Of a DNA stretch of 64,000 nt, positions 50,659-60,074 are shown one piece after another. Below the pieces are notes generated by a model, which saw nothing but the letters and a program-made list of their open reading frames with translations, ran no database searches and was not told the DNA's origin. Source of the stretch: Ruegeria arenilitoris (GTDB lineage: Bacteria > Pseudomonadota > Alphaproteobacteria > Rhodobacterales > Rhodobacteraceae); assembly GCF_013035425.1 (NCBI RefSeq), contig NZ_WQHX01000007.1, positions 186,001 to 250,000 on the forward strand. Reading direction: 5' to 3'. Numbering within the stretch: position 1 is the first letter of the stretch; the number at the start of each line of letters is the position of its first letter. The position numbers and the translations under genes were made by a program.

Positions 50659-52127
50659 TCGTACTGCTCCCGGTACTTACGCACGATGTAAAGGGCGAAG
50701 ATATTCAAGCCCAGCGTTAGGATGAAAAGTGTCATACCCAGCGCAAAAGCAACCAGCGCCTCGGGCGAGGCAAAGTCGGCATCACCAGTCAACTGGCTTA
50801 CAATTTTGGCGGTGACGGTTGTCATTGCTTCAAACGGATTGAGGCTGAGCCTTGCAGCAGCACCTGCACCAAGAACAACGATCATCGTCTCACCGATTGC
50901 ACGCGAGGCAGCCAGAAGAATCGCGCCTACAATACCCGGCAACGCCGCTGGCAGAACAACCTGCCGAATTGTTTCAGATTGCGTAGCGCCAAGGCCATAA
51001 GACCCGTCCCTCATAGCTTGGGGAACGGCGTTGATGATGTCGTCGGACAGGGAAGAAACAAAAGGGATGAGCATGATGCCCATGACAAGGCCAGCTGTCA
51101 TGACCGCAGTTCCAGCCTTCATCCAACCTAAGCCCTCATCACCAAAAACGCCAAGCAGCAACGGTCCGACAGTCAGCAACGCAAACAAGCCGTAAACAAT
51201 GGTTGGGATGCCTGCCAAAACTTCAAGCATCGGTTTAGCAAAAGAACGAACACGCGGAGACGCATATTCACTTAAGTAGATCGCGGCAAACAGGCCGATC
51301 GGCACCGCCACCAATAACGCAACAAGCGAGATATAGAAGGTGCCCCAAAGCAAAGGAATGATACCAAGTGATGACGATCCACCTCGACCTGAAAAACTTG
51401 GCGCCCAAGTCGTACCAAAAAAGAACTCGGTCGCGGGGTACAGTTTGAAGAATTCCCAAGTGTTAAACACAAGTGAAAGCACGATACCAATCGTTGTGAG
51501 GATGGCGATTGAGGCGGCCCCGAAAAGAAGCACGCTGACCCCTTGTTCCACAACGTTTCTGGCCCGGTATTCAGAACTGGTTTGCAGCCAACCGGCACCT
51601 GCACCCAACAATGCGACCAATATTACACCGACATTCATGATCGAATAGCCAGTCGAGGTCAGAGTTCGATAGCTTTGAGCCGCTCGCAAAACGGGCTGGG
51701 TGATTTCAGCGGTCACGACTTGCCCGGCGTCCTTCAGGCGTTGGGTCATGTCGGTAATATCTGCACGCGCGTTATTTACCATGTCCTCGGTCAGGTGACC
51801 TTGCGCAATCGCATTGTTCAAGCCCGATGCAGTTCGGCGAACTTCGGCCATTACCAAACTGCGGGACGAGCCCTCTTTGACAGCAGAGTCGGGGATCATC
51901 TCCGACACTTGAGAATTGACATATAACGGCTGAACCAACAGCCAGATGATCATAAGACCAAATGCGGGAACCGCGGTTTTTAAGGCTACATTTGCGCCGT
52001 AATAAAAGGGAAGCGAGTGCAAGCCCCGGCTGTCGCCTCCGGAACTGTGCAAAGCGCGGGACCGCCCAAGAAAAAAACCGACTGCCGCGATCGCGAAAAC
52101 GATCAGAATAAGCCAAAGTATCGGCAT
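50655..52127 (-). CDS. pstC: Phosphate ABC transporter permease PstC
   Basis: 490 residues from the ATG at 52127 (GTGGGGG upstream). Like PstA it has a long N-terminal part with two membrane segments and a helical region, before the permease domain with YGLGATQSETIRQVVLPAALPG as coupling loop and VLAGIPTIVYGLFAL. Pairs with PstA in the inner membrane. A strong hairpin lies between it and pstS. Confidence 0.95.
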   Translation of the reverse strand: MPILWLILIVFAIAAVGFFLGRSRALHSSGGDSRGLHSLPFYYGANVALKTAVPAFGLMIIWLLVQPLYVNSQVSEMIPDSAVKEGSSRSLVMAEVRRTASGLNNAIAQGHLTEDMVNNARADITDMTQRLKDAGQVVTAEITQPVLRAAQSYRTLTSTGYSIMNVGVILVALLGAGAGWLQTSSEYRARNVVEQGVSVLLFGAASIAILTTIGIVLSLVFNTWEFFKLYPATEFFFGTTWAPSFSGRGGSSSLGIIPLLWGTFYISLVALLVAVPIGLFAAIYLSEYASPRVRSFAKPMLEVLAGIPTIVYGLFALLTVGPLLLGVFGDEGLGWMKAGTAVMTAGLVMGIMLIPFVSSLSDDIINAVPQAMRDGSYGLGATQSETIRQVVLPAALPGIVGAILLAASRAIGETMIVVLGAGAAARLSLNPFEAMTTVTAKIVSQLTGDADFASPEALVAFALGMTLFILTLGLNIFALYIVRKYREQYE

Positions 52128-52168
52128 GGCACCCCCACAGGTCAATTTGGGAATTATTCATGAAGTTT

Positions 52169-52190
52169 GGGGCGGCACGCACGCCGCCCC
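52169..52190. other. Intercistronic hairpin between pstS and pstC
   Basis: GGGGCGGC (52169-52176) pairs with GCCGCCCC (52183-52190). On the minus strand (the direction of transcription) no T-run follows. It fits a stabilising structure that raises pstS mRNA over the transporter genes. Confidence 0.6.
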
Positions 52191-52213
52191 TGCATTTTTA
52201 ACCAATGTCAGGC

Positions 52214-53254
52214 TTAGCTGCCCGAGCCCATGGTAACTTCGTTGGCGATTGCGTCCTGAGTTTTTGCAAGCTCAGGATCAGCCACCAGTCCATAGTTGGC
52301 CAAAGGACCAGAACCGCCAGCGATTTCATCAGCGACGAAGAACTGAGCGTATTCTTTCAAACCCGGGATCACGCCGATATGCGCCTTCTTCACGTAGAAG
52401 AACAGCGGACGCGAAACAGGGTATTCGCCCGACGCGATGGTTTCAGTTGAAGGAGCGATGCCACCCATCGTTGCAACTTTCAGCTTGTCGGTGTTGTTCT
52501 CATAGAACGCCAGTCCAAACACGCCGATACCGTTCGGGTTCGTGTCGATGCGAGCCAAAGTTTCGGTGTAGTCACCGTCGATGTCGACCGATTTTCCGTC
52601 GGCGCGAACATCCAAGCATGCGTCTTCAGCGTCGTCTTCGCTCATGCCGCCTGCGATCATAGCTTCCATAGCACCAGTCGATTCGCAGCCGGCCAGCAAA
52701 ACCTTGTCTTCGAACACTTCACGAGTACCGTGCTTGGTACCGGGGATGAACATCGCAATTTCAACGTCCGGCAAATCGCTGTTGAATTCAGCCCAAGTGT
52801 TAAAGCTGTTGTCAACCAGCGCACCGTCTTTCATGACCTTGGCACCGATGGCATTGTAGATGTCTGAAGGTTGGAACGCTGTGAACGCCGGGCCGGTCTG
52901 CTGGCTTGCGAAAACAATGCCGTCATAGCCGATGCGGACTTCCATGATATCAGTCACGCCATTGTCAGCACACGCCTTGATTTCTTTTTCACGAATTGCG
53001 CGCGATGCGTTTGCCACGTCGATGGTGTTTTCGCCTACGCCCTCGCAAAAACGCTTAAGGCCTGCTGATGAGCCACCCGATTCCACAACAGGTGTCGGGA
53101 AGTCAGTGTTTTCACCAAACAGCTCAGCAACAATAGACGCATAAGGCAGAACAGTCGACGAACCGGCAACTTGAACGTTGTCACGTGCAGCAGCAGTGGT
53201 GGCCGAAACAGCAGCAATCGCCAGCGCGGAAGCCGACAGTTTTACAAAGGACAT
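52214..53254 (-). CDS. pstS: Phosphate-binding periplasmic protein PstS
   Basis: 346 residues with a signal peptide (ALAIAAVSATTAAARD). Type 2 periplasmic binding fold; phosphate-site segments AGSSTVLPYASIV and ESGGSSAGLKRFCEG, later FIPGTKHGTREVFEDKVL. Captures phosphate for PstCAB. GGGAG precedes the ATG; the Pho box is about 80 bases upstream. Confidence 0.97.
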   Translation of the reverse strand: MSFVKLSASALAIAAVSATTAAARDNVQVAGSSTVLPYASIVAELFGENTDFPTPVVESGGSSAGLKRFCEGVGENTIDVANASRAIREKEIKACADNGVTDIMEVRIGYDGIVFASQQTGPAFTAFQPSDIYNAIGAKVMKDGALVDNSFNTWAEFNSDLPDVEIAMFIPGTKHGTREVFEDKVLLAGCESTGAMEAMIAGGMSEDDAEDACLDVRADGKSVDIDGDYTETLARIDTNPNGIGVFGLAFYENNTDKLKVATMGGIAPSTETIASGEYPVSRPLFFYVKKAHIGVIPGLKEYAQFFVADEIAGGSGPLANYGLVADPELAKTQDAIANEVTMGSGS

Positions 53255-53335
53255 TACAGTCTCCCTGAAAGTTTGAAGGTGATCACCCCCATGATGATCT
53301 CGAGCGAACCCCTATGAGTCGTCCGTAAGGGTTTT

Positions 53336-53364
53336 GTGACACTGATGTAACAGTATTATGACAC
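53336..53364 (-). promoter_or_regulatory. Pho box (three repeats) upstream of pstS
   Basis: On the minus strand: GTGTCAT, four bases, CTGTTAC, four bases, GTGTCAC. Each seven-base unit resembles the PhoB half-site CTGTCAT and the 11-base spacing is exact. Two units form a normal site; the third suggests cooperative binding of a second dimer. Confidence 0.85.
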
Positions 53365-53422
53365 TGCGGAATTTTGCTGAGATTCACTTTTAATATTTGA
53401 CCGGAGTCCAAATTGCACAAAA

Positions 53423-54469
53423 TCAGCGTGGCAAAATGACGGTAAAAACCGATCCCTTGCCCAGGTCGCTTTCTACACGCAAACGTCCGCGATGCCGGTT
53501 CACAATGTGTTTTACGATCGCTAATCCCAAACCCGTTCCCCCCAATTGTCGGGACCGATGATTGTCGGCCCGATAGAACCTTTCGGTCAGACGAGGTAGA
53601 TGGACGGCGTCTATGCCAGGACCCTTGTCAATAACCTGCACCCTTACCGCAGGTCCTCGAATAGCGATGTTTCTTTCAGATGGGATTAACTTAATCTCAA
53701 CGCTTCCGCCGCTACCCCCATATTTTATTCCGTTTTCCACCAGATTGGTAAAAACCTGCCGCAATTGGTCGCTGTCACCAGTCACCATCACCGGCCCTTC
53801 CGGCGCGGTCAGTGATAATTCGACCGAGGCGTCGTCACTCAATGGTCGCAGTGCATTCAGGATCGACTGAAGCAACCCGTTTATATCAACTTGCTCAGTC
53901 GGCCTTACACGCTCTTCGCTTTCGACTCTGTTTAACGACAACAAGTCGCCGACCAAACGATTCATGCGATAAGCTTCGTCTGTCATAATCTTGAGGAAAC
54001 GCTCCCGTGCGGCCGCGTCGTCCCGAGCAGGTCCACGAAGTGTTTCTATAAACCCCATCAGTGCCGTAAGAGGCGTGCGAAGCTCGTGGCTAACGTTGGC
54101 AACAAAATCCCGACGCATCTGACTGGCTTGCTCTAAATGCGTAACATCCTGAAACACGACCAAAACCGCACCACCCGATACGGCTCCAATTCCGTTCATA
54201 TATCGGCATTCTACTTCAAAGGTGGTGTCCTGTGCTCCGTCATTGGACAGATGTCGGGTTTTAGTGTGACCTTTGCTGCGAAGACTGTTTTCGATGGTGT
54301 CTATAACTTGCGGTTGCCGAAGAATAGTCGCGAAATGGCGCCCTTGAATATTCGGTCCCAGCAAAGTTTTGGAATCAGTGTTTGCTGCAATGATACGTTC
54401 TGTCTGATCAACCATTAGTGCGGGCATGGGCACCGCGGCAATGAACTCGTCAATCAACTCGCTGGACAT
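53423..54469 (-). CDS. phoR: Phosphate regulon sensor kinase PhoR (no membrane segments)
   Basis: 348 residues: a PAS domain (about 8-110), the dimerisation His in FVANVSHELRTPLTALMGF, and an ATPase domain (NLVENGIKYG N-box, DKGPGID G1, GGTGLGLAIVKHIV G2). E. coli PhoR has an N-terminal membrane anchor; none is visible here, so association with Pst through PhoU is expected to occur from the cytoplasm. It precedes pstS by 168 bases and phosphorylates PhoB. Confidence 0.93.
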   Translation of the reverse strand: MSSELIDEFIAAVPMPALMVDQTERIIAANTDSKTLLGPNIQGRHFATILRQPQVIDTIENSLRSKGHTKTRHLSNDGAQDTTFEVECRYMNGIGAVSGGAVLVVFQDVTHLEQASQMRRDFVANVSHELRTPLTALMGFIETLRGPARDDAAARERFLKIMTDEAYRMNRLVGDLLSLNRVESEERVRPTEQVDINGLLQSILNALRPLSDDASVELSLTAPEGPVMVTGDSDQLRQVFTNLVENGIKYGGSGGSVEIKLIPSERNIAIRGPAVRVQVIDKGPGIDAVHLPRLTERFYRADNHRSRQLGGTGLGLAIVKHIVNRHRGRLRVESDLGKGSVFTVILPR

Positions 54470-54480
54470 TTTCCGGCCTG

Positions 54481-55020
54481 CTACTTCAGATCAGCGGACG
54501 AAACGGGTGCCATCTGATCCCGGAATTTCCGCATATTGTCCTGATAGTGCAGGGCACTCAACGTTATGCTTTTTGCCGCGGCTTCGTCCAGTTGACGCAC
54601 CACCTTGCCGGGCGCGCCCATGACTAGTGAATTGTCTGGAATTTCCTTGCCTTCCGTTATCAAAGCACCGGCGCCGATAAGACAATTCTTACCAATTTTA
54701 GCTCCATTCAGAATGATCGAACCCATTCCGATCAAGCTGTTTTCACCGATCACACAACCATGCAACATCACCTTGTGTCCAATCGTACAATTCCGGCCGA
54801 TGGTCAGCGGATAACCTGGATCGATGTGCATGACGCAGTTTTCCTGAACGTTACTTCCAGCGCCCACTCGAATTTCTTCATGATCGGCCCGAATAGTAGT
54901 ACCGAACCAAACCGAGGCGCCCTGTTCGAGTACAACTTTACCGACGAGGTTGGCGTCCGGCGCCACCCATGTGTCCTCATGAATCTGCGGCTTCTCGTCG
55001 CCCAGTGCATAAAACGTCAT
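54481..55020 (-). CDS. Gamma carbonic anhydrase family protein
   Basis: 179-residue left-handed beta-helix hexapeptide-repeat protein. The three metal-ligand histidines are in CVMHID, TIGHKV and MLHGC. Family members (CaiE/YrdA/PaaY class) are trimeric zinc or iron enzymes, some with carbonic anhydrase activity, PaaY with thioesterase activity. The start directly abuts the gmk stop, and phoR follows 11 bases later. Confidence 0.9.
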   Translation of the reverse strand: MTFYALGDEKPQIHEDTWVAPDANLVGKVVLEQGASVWFGTTIRADHEEIRVGAGSNVQENCVMHIDPGYPLTIGRNCTIGHKVMLHGCVIGENSLIGMGSIILNGAKIGKNCLIGAGALITEGKEIPDNSLVMGAPGKVVRQLDEAAAKSITLSALHYQDNMRKFRDQMAPVSSADLK

Positions 55021-55659
55021 CTATTGATCCTCAAATTCAGCCTGCAAAGTTCGAATATGTTCCTGCAATCCTGGCTGCTGAATGCGGCGCATTCGTTCTG
55101 CACTGACAATTGTCTTTAGCTTTTCCTCGGTTGCATCCAGATCGTCATTAATCAGTACGTAATCGTAATAGCCCCAGTGGCTGATCTCATCCCAGCTTTT
55201 CAGCATCCGTTTCGCAATTACATCGTCGCTGTCTTGACCACGAACCTCCAAACGTCGTCTCAATTCGGGGATCGAAGGCGGAAGAATGAAGATCGACAAA
55301 GCGTGCTTACCCAGATCAGAGTTGCGAATCTGGACTTCCCCTTGCCAATCAACATCAAACAAAACGTCCCTGCCCTGATCAATCGAGTCACGCACCGGAC
55401 CAGCGGGAGAACCATAGAAGTTCCCAAAAACATGAGCATGTTCAAGCATCTGACCGTCTGCAACCTGTTGTTTAAACGCGTCTTCAGAAAGGAAAAAATA
55501 TTCGCGCCCGTGTTCCTCACCCGGTCGCGGGGCTCGGGTCGTGGCAGAGATGGAAAACTCTAAATTCGAGTCCCATTGCATCAACCGGCGAGCCAGCGTG
55601 GACTTTCCTGCGCCTGATGGCGAGGACAGAATGATTAATAGGCCTCGGCGATCCGCCAT
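55021..55659 (-). CDS. gmk: Guanylate kinase
   Basis: Phosphorylates GMP to GDP. 212 residues: P-loop [18 protein letters not shown]-binding [30 protein letters not shown], and the lid region with [14 protein letters not shown]. The standard yicC-gmk pairing is present, 16 bases apart. Confidence 0.97.
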   Translation of the reverse strand: MADRRGLLIILSSPSGAGKSTLARRLMQWDSNLEFSISATTRAPRPGEEHGREYFFLSEDAFKQQVADGQMLEHAHVFGNFYGSPAGPVRDSIDQGRDVLFDVDWQGEVQIRNSDLGKHALSIFILPPSIPELRRRLEVRGQDSDDVIAKRMLKSWDEISHWGYYDYVLINDDLDATEEKLKTIVSAERMRRIQQPGLQEHIRTLQAEFEDQ

Positions 55660-55675
55660 GATGTAGTTCCCGTCA

Positions 55676-56566
55676 CTATTCTACGTTTTGCACTTGCTCG
55701 CGCATTTGATCGATCACTGCCTTCAACTCCAGCCCCACCGACGTCAAGTCAGCATTTTGGGATTTCGAACAAAGGGTGTTGGCCTCGCGATTGAATTCCT
55801 GTGTCAGAAAATCCAGTTTGCGGCCGACAGGCCCGTCCTGCTGCAACAAACCGCGCGCGGTTGAAACATGAGCTGCCAAACGATCGATCTCTTCTGTGAT
55901 GTCTGCTTTAACGCTTATCAAGGCTAGCTCTTGCGCAACCCGGTCGGGGTCAGCACCATGAGAGTTATCCAAGACACGCGCCAGATTTTCTCGTAGCGCC
56001 TGCCCCATTTCTTGACGCCGTTTTTCTGCGAATGCCGCGGCGCGCTGAGTCAAGTTTTCAATGCTTTCCAGTTGGTCCCTTATTATCGCTTCCAGCGCCA
56101 AACCTTCGGTCCGACGCATTTCCAGAAAATCAGACAGTAAAGCGCTGAAATCGGACTTGAGAAATTCCACCAGCGGACCCGCATCATCAACATCAGGTCC
56201 AGCTTCGATCATTCCTTTTAACGACAAAAGTTCACTGGCCTTGGATTGCGCAAGTGACAAACCTCGTTTCGACGCCATCGCTTCTGCTGCAACCAAAGCA
56301 TCCAAGGCTGCCTCCATCGCCGGCACGTTCAGTTTAATGTCTTGCGAAGATTCTTCCCGACTCAATCGCAAGGAAAGTATGACATTCCCTCTACCCAAAG
56401 TTTTTGACAGATCGGATCTTAGTGCCGCTTCAAGACCGGTTAACCAATCCGGTACTCGCAAGCGTAGGTCCAGCCCCTTACCATTGACGCTGCGCAGTTC
56501 CCATCCCCAACTATGAGGGCCGTGCTCCCCTTTTCCCGAGGCAAAACCGGTCATGGATTTGATCAT
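55676..56566 (-). CDS. yicC: YicC/YloC family endoribonuclease
   Basis: 296 residues from the ATG at 56566 (AAGGA six bases upstream). N-terminal [11 protein letters not shown] and [13 protein letters not shown]-terminal [22 protein letters not shown] are diagnostic. YicC proteins are metal-dependent endoribonucleases that affect small RNA stability. Directly upstream of gmk, as in most bacteria. Confidence 0.95.
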   Translation of the reverse strand: MIKSMTGFASGKGEHGPHSWGWELRSVNGKGLDLRLRVPDWLTGLEAALRSDLSKTLGRGNVILSLRLSREESSQDIKLNVPAMEAALDALVAAEAMASKRGLSLAQSKASELLSLKGMIEAGPDVDDAGPLVEFLKSDFSALLSDFLEMRRTEGLALEAIIRDQLESIENLTQRAAAFAEKRRQEMGQALRENLARVLDNSHGADPDRVAQELALISVKADITEEIDRLAAHVSTARGLLQQDGPVGRKLDFLTQEFNREANTLCSKSQNADLTSVGLELKAVIDQMREQVQNVE

Positions 56567-56655
56567 GCCTGTCCTTTCCAAAGTTGCCTGCCGCACCTAA
56601 TGCTATCCGTTGCTGTGGGGCAAGGCCTTGCTTATTCGTCAAATCTTCGGACAAG

Positions 56656-56670
56656 TTAACCATTAGTTAA
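56656..56670 (+). promoter_or_regulatory. CtrA binding site candidate (TTAA-N7-TTAA)
   Basis: TTAA (56656-56659), seven bases and TTAA (56667-56670), beginning TTAACCAT as in the preferred CtrA half-site. It lies 120 bases upstream of the PAS protein gene and about 90 bases upstream of yicC on the other strand. chpT in the same window supplies the phosphorelay. Confidence 0.55.
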
Positions 56671-56789
56671 ATATTTCCTCCAAAATTGATTAAACCCGTG
56701 TCAGTCTTACGAGCACAGAGGCTATCAGGCCGACGATCCGCCATTTAGATGGCATTTTAGGAAAATCCTGGCTAATCGGCGTTAGGGTA

Positions 56790-57470
56790 ATGAAAATGAA
56801 AACTTTTTTTGGAACGGACGCCAACTCCGACTTTGGAAAGATCATTGCAATGGACCGCTTTGACAGTGGGCGCAGCTTGTCCCCTATCCGTCAGGCCGAA
56901 GCATACTGGACCGCTCTCTTAACTGGCGGTGAAGTTCCGATGCGGTCTCAAATCGATCCGCGCGGGCTTGAGAATATCCTCGAGTATACTTTCGTTCTGG
57001 AAAGGATCGCACCTGGTTTGGCGAGGTTTCGACTGGCGGGAAGCCATTTGACGAAACTCGCGGGTATGGAGGTTCGAGGAATGCCTCTGACAGCCTATTT
57101 CGAGCCCAGCGCTCGCGGCGCTGTAATGAGGCATTTGGATAGGGTTTTCTCCCAACCCGCAATTGCAGAATTGGGCCTTGTTTCATCTGGCAAACTTGGG
57201 CGCGCAAAGCTTCAGGCGAGAATGCTTTTGCTGCCGCTGAAAAGCGATCTTGGCGATATTAGCAGAGCACTGGGTGTTCTGGTTAGTGATGGCCCAATCG
57301 TATCGACACCCCGCCGATTTACCATAGCGGAAAACAAGATAAGGACCGTGCACGATATCCAAAAGCCACCGGTGCGGTCCGGCTTGCAAAACATGGGGCT
57401 GGCCGAGGAACAGGCTGAATTCAAATCGGCTCCACCTCACCTGAGGCTCGTTTCGTCACGGGACGACTGA
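56790..57470 (+). CDS. PAS domain protein (PAS_5 type)
   Basis: 226 residues. The central region (PIRQAEAYWTALLTGGEVPMRSQIDPRGL, then FVLERIAPGLARFRLAGSHL) is the PAS_5/PF07310 pattern found in alphaproteobacteria. There is no kinase, cyclase or HTH output domain, so it is a stand-alone sensor or adaptor. The Shine-Dalgarno (TTAGGGTA) is close to the ATG. CtrA-type control is suggested by the upstream site. Confidence 0.78.
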   Translation: MKMKTFFGTDANSDFGKIIAMDRFDSGRSLSPIRQAEAYWTALLTGGEVPMRSQIDPRGLENILEYTFVLERIAPGLARFRLAGSHLTKLAGMEVRGMPLTAYFEPSARGAVMRHLDRVFSQPAIAELGLVSSGKLGRAKLQARMLLLPLKSDLGDISRALGVLVSDGPIVSTPRRFTIAENKIRTVHDIQKPPVRSGLQNMGLAEEQAEFKSAPPHLRLVSSRDD

Positions 57471-57481
57471 TCAGAAAGTAA

Positions 57482-57510
57482 AAAACGGCGAGCACCCGGC
57501 CCGCCGTTTT
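57482..57510. terminator. Bidirectional terminator
   Basis: AAAACGGCG (57482-57490) pairs with CGCCGTTTT (57502-57510). T residues flank the stem on both strands, so it can end both the PAS gene and the convergent DAHP synthase gene. Confidence 0.85.
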
Positions 57511-57529
57511 GGTTCAGCAAAACCTGCAC

Positions 57530-58900
57530 TTAGCTCGCGGCGCGTTTAGAGCCATTGCTGCGCAAGTTAGTGAGTTCTTCGGCCACGAGGAACGCCAACT
57601 CCAACGACTGCGACGCATTGAGGCGGGGGTCGCATGCCGTGTGATACCGATCCGATAGGTCTTCTTCGGTCACCGCTCGGACACCGCCAGTGCATTCTGT
57701 TACGTCCAAACCGGTCATTTCGAAATGTACACCACCCGGCACTGTTCCTTCAGCCTGATGGACGCCAAAGAAATCACGTACCTCACGTAGAACCGAGTCA
57801 AACGGTCGCGTTTTATAACCCGTCGCCGATTTGATGGTGTTGCCGTGCATCGGATCACAGACCCAGGTTACCTTAGCGCCTTCTTCTTTAACTGCCTTGA
57901 TCAGGCGTGGAAGATGCTCGCCAGCTTTTCCTGCACCAAAACGTGCGATCAGCGTCAAACGACCCTCTTCATTGTCCGGATTCAGCTTGGACATCAAAAT
58001 CTTCAGGTCCTCGGCGGTAGTAGTAGGTCCGCACTTCAATCCAATCGGGTTCAAAACGCCGCGACAAAATTCGACGTGAGCGCCATCAGGCTGCCGGGTA
58101 CGGTCACCGATCCAAATCATATGACCTGACCCAGCCAACCAATTTCCCGAAGTCGAATCCAACCGCGTCAGGGCTTCTTCATATTCCAGAAGCAACCCTT
58201 CGTGGCTTGTGTAGAACTCGACGGTCGAAAATTCATGTGTGGTGTCTGCAGTGATTCCCGCGGCATCCATGAAATCGATGGTGTCTTGAATTCGATCTGC
58301 TATTTCAGAATATTTTTGTACATCCTGTTCGTCAGTGAAACCCAGAGTCCAAGAATGCACGCGGTTCATGTCTGCAAAACCGCCTGTTGAAAACGCGCGC
58401 AACAAGTTCAGCGTTGCGGCCGCCTGCGTATACGCTTGCAGCATCTTAGCTGGGTTCGGAACTCGAGCTTCTGGCGTAAAAGCCAGCTCATTAATAATGT
58501 CGCCGCGATAGCTGGGTAGTTCTACACCATCCACAACCTCGGTTGGCGCACTGCGTGGCTTGGCAAACTGACCCGCCATACGGCCAACTTTAACCACAGG
58601 GACTTTTGCCCCATAGGTAAGAACCATCGCCATTTGCAGCATCACCTTAAAGGTGTCGCGGATAGCATCCGCACTAAATTGGTCAAAACTCTCGGCACAG
58701 TCTCCGCCTTGCAACAAGAAAGCCTCGCCACGGCCAGCGGCGCCCAAATGCTGCTTGAGGCGTCGTGCCTCACCCGCAAAAACCAGCGGGGGATACTGCG
58801 AAAGCTGAGCCTCGACTTTGGCCAGCGCGGCCGCATCGGTATACTCGGGCATCTGAACACGGGGCTTGTTGCGCCAGTTCGATTTTTGCCACTCGGTCAT
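57530..58900 (-). CDS. aroG: Class II 3-deoxy-7-phosphoheptulonate synthase
   Basis: First step of the shikimate pathway: condenses phosphoenolpyruvate with erythrose 4-phosphate. 456 residues of the plant-like type II family, not the E. coli type I. Diagnostic blocks: [56 protein letters not shown] and [13 protein letters not shown] nine bases before the ATG. Together with aroQ it is the second shikimate gene in the window. Confidence 0.96.
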   Translation of the reverse strand: MTEWQKSNWRNKPRVQMPEYTDAAALAKVEAQLSQYPPLVFAGEARRLKQHLGAAGRGEAFLLQGGDCAESFDQFSADAIRDTFKVMLQMAMVLTYGAKVPVVKVGRMAGQFAKPRSAPTEVVDGVELPSYRGDIINELAFTPEARVPNPAKMLQAYTQAAATLNLLRAFSTGGFADMNRVHSWTLGFTDEQDVQKYSEIADRIQDTIDFMDAAGITADTTHEFSTVEFYTSHEGLLLEYEEALTRLDSTSGNWLAGSGHMIWIGDRTRQPDGAHVEFCRGVLNPIGLKCGPTTTAEDLKILMSKLNPDNEEGRLTLIARFGAGKAGEHLPRLIKAVKEEGAKVTWVCDPMHGNTIKSATGYKTRPFDSVLREVRDFFGVHQAEGTVPGGVHFEMTGLDVTECTGGVRAVTEEDLSDRYHTACDPRLNASQSLELAFLVAEELTNLRSNGSKRAAS

Positions 58901-59069
58901 AGCTTTGATCTCCGCTGAGGTAATTCAGGGTGTCTCTATACAAAAAGCTGCGAAGAGTGACCATATCCCTTTTGCGCCTCTTGACGCCGCAAATAAGCTT
59001 TGAGCATGGTTGCGGGCAGACCAGCCGCCGCCAAATTCACGGCGCGCTCCGAATCAAGGACAGTTCGCC

Positions 59070-60074
59070 ATGCAAGAGCAACGCCAAGTTGTCACTGTGG
59101 ACAGCAACACTGACAAGCCAAAAAACTTTGTGTTTGTTTTGTTGGAGAAGTTTTCGCTTCTGTCTTTTGCATCGGCTTTGGACAGCTTGCGCATTGCAAA
59201 CCGAATGGCCAACCGCGAGCTTTATACCTGGCAATTGGCCGCCGAAGGTGGCGAAACTGTCAAATGTTCGGCAGGCACGACGTTCACCGTCGATTGCGAT
59301 CTCGTCGAACTACAGCGTGACGACGTAATTCTGATTTGTGGTGGCGTTGACGTACAGGCCGCCACCACCAAGCGTATTCTGAACTGGATACGACGCGAAG
59401 CACGCAAGGGTCTTAGGATCGGCGGTCTATGCACAGCAGCTTATACCTTGGCCAAAGCTGGGCTGCTGGAAGGCAAACGTGCGACAATACATTGGGAAAA
59501 CTCAGACAGTTTTGCTGAAGAGTTTGACACTGTAGAACTTACGAAATCTGTGTTTCAGATCGACGGAAATCGAATGACCACCGCTGGCGGAACCTCATCC
59601 ATTGACTTGATGCTAAAGCTAATTGCGGACGATTACGGCGAGGATTTGGCCAACGCGGTGGCAGATCAGATGATCTATTCCTCTATTCGTACTGACCAGG
59701 ACACACAGCGTCTGTCCACGCCAACTCGAATTGGTGTTCGCCACCCCAAGCTCAGCCAAGTCATTCTCATGATGGAAAAGAATATCGAAGAGCCGATTTC
59801 CCCTTCTATCCTGGCCAAGGATGTAGGAATGTCGACCAGACAGCTTGAAAGGTTGTTTCGTCGTTACCTCAGCCGCTCGCCCAAGAGGTATTATATGGAA
59901 TTGCGTCTGCATAAGGCACGAAATCTACTTATGCAGACGGATATGAGCGTCATAAACGTGGCACTGGCCTGCGGTTTTGCCAGTCCGTCGCATTTTTCGA
60001 AATGCTACCGTGCACACTACAACACTACGCCATATCGCGAGCGCGGTGCGCAAAGCGGAAGGTTATCTGTCTAA
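59070..60074 (+). CDS. GlxA family transcriptional regulator (DJ-1/PfpI plus AraC HTH)
   Basis: 334 residues from the ATG at 59070 (AAGGA nine bases upstream). The N-terminal DJ-1/PfpI-like domain has GGLCTAAYTLAKAGLLEGK and ATIHWENSD; the C-terminal AraC-type double HTH has STRQLERLFRRYLSRSPKRYY and ACGFASPSHFSKCYRAHYN. This class (GbdR, CdhR, ArgR types) senses quaternary amines, carnitine or arginine. No target operon adjoins; the convergent neighbour overlaps its end by four bases. Confidence 0.92.
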   Translation: MQEQRQVVTVDSNTDKPKNFVFVLLEKFSLLSFASALDSLRIANRMANRELYTWQLAAEGGETVKCSAGTTFTVDCDLVELQRDDVILICGGVDVQAATTKRILNWIRREARKGLRIGGLCTAAYTLAKAGLLEGKRATIHWENSDSFAEEFDTVELTKSVFQIDGNRMTTAGGTSSIDLMLKLIADDYGEDLANAVADQMIYSSIRTDQDTQRLSTPTRIGVRHPKLSQVILMMEKNIEEPISPSILAKDVGMSTRQLERLFRRYLSRSPKRYYMELRLHKARNLLMQTDMSVINVALACGFASPSHFSKCYRAHYNTTPYRERGAQSGRLSV

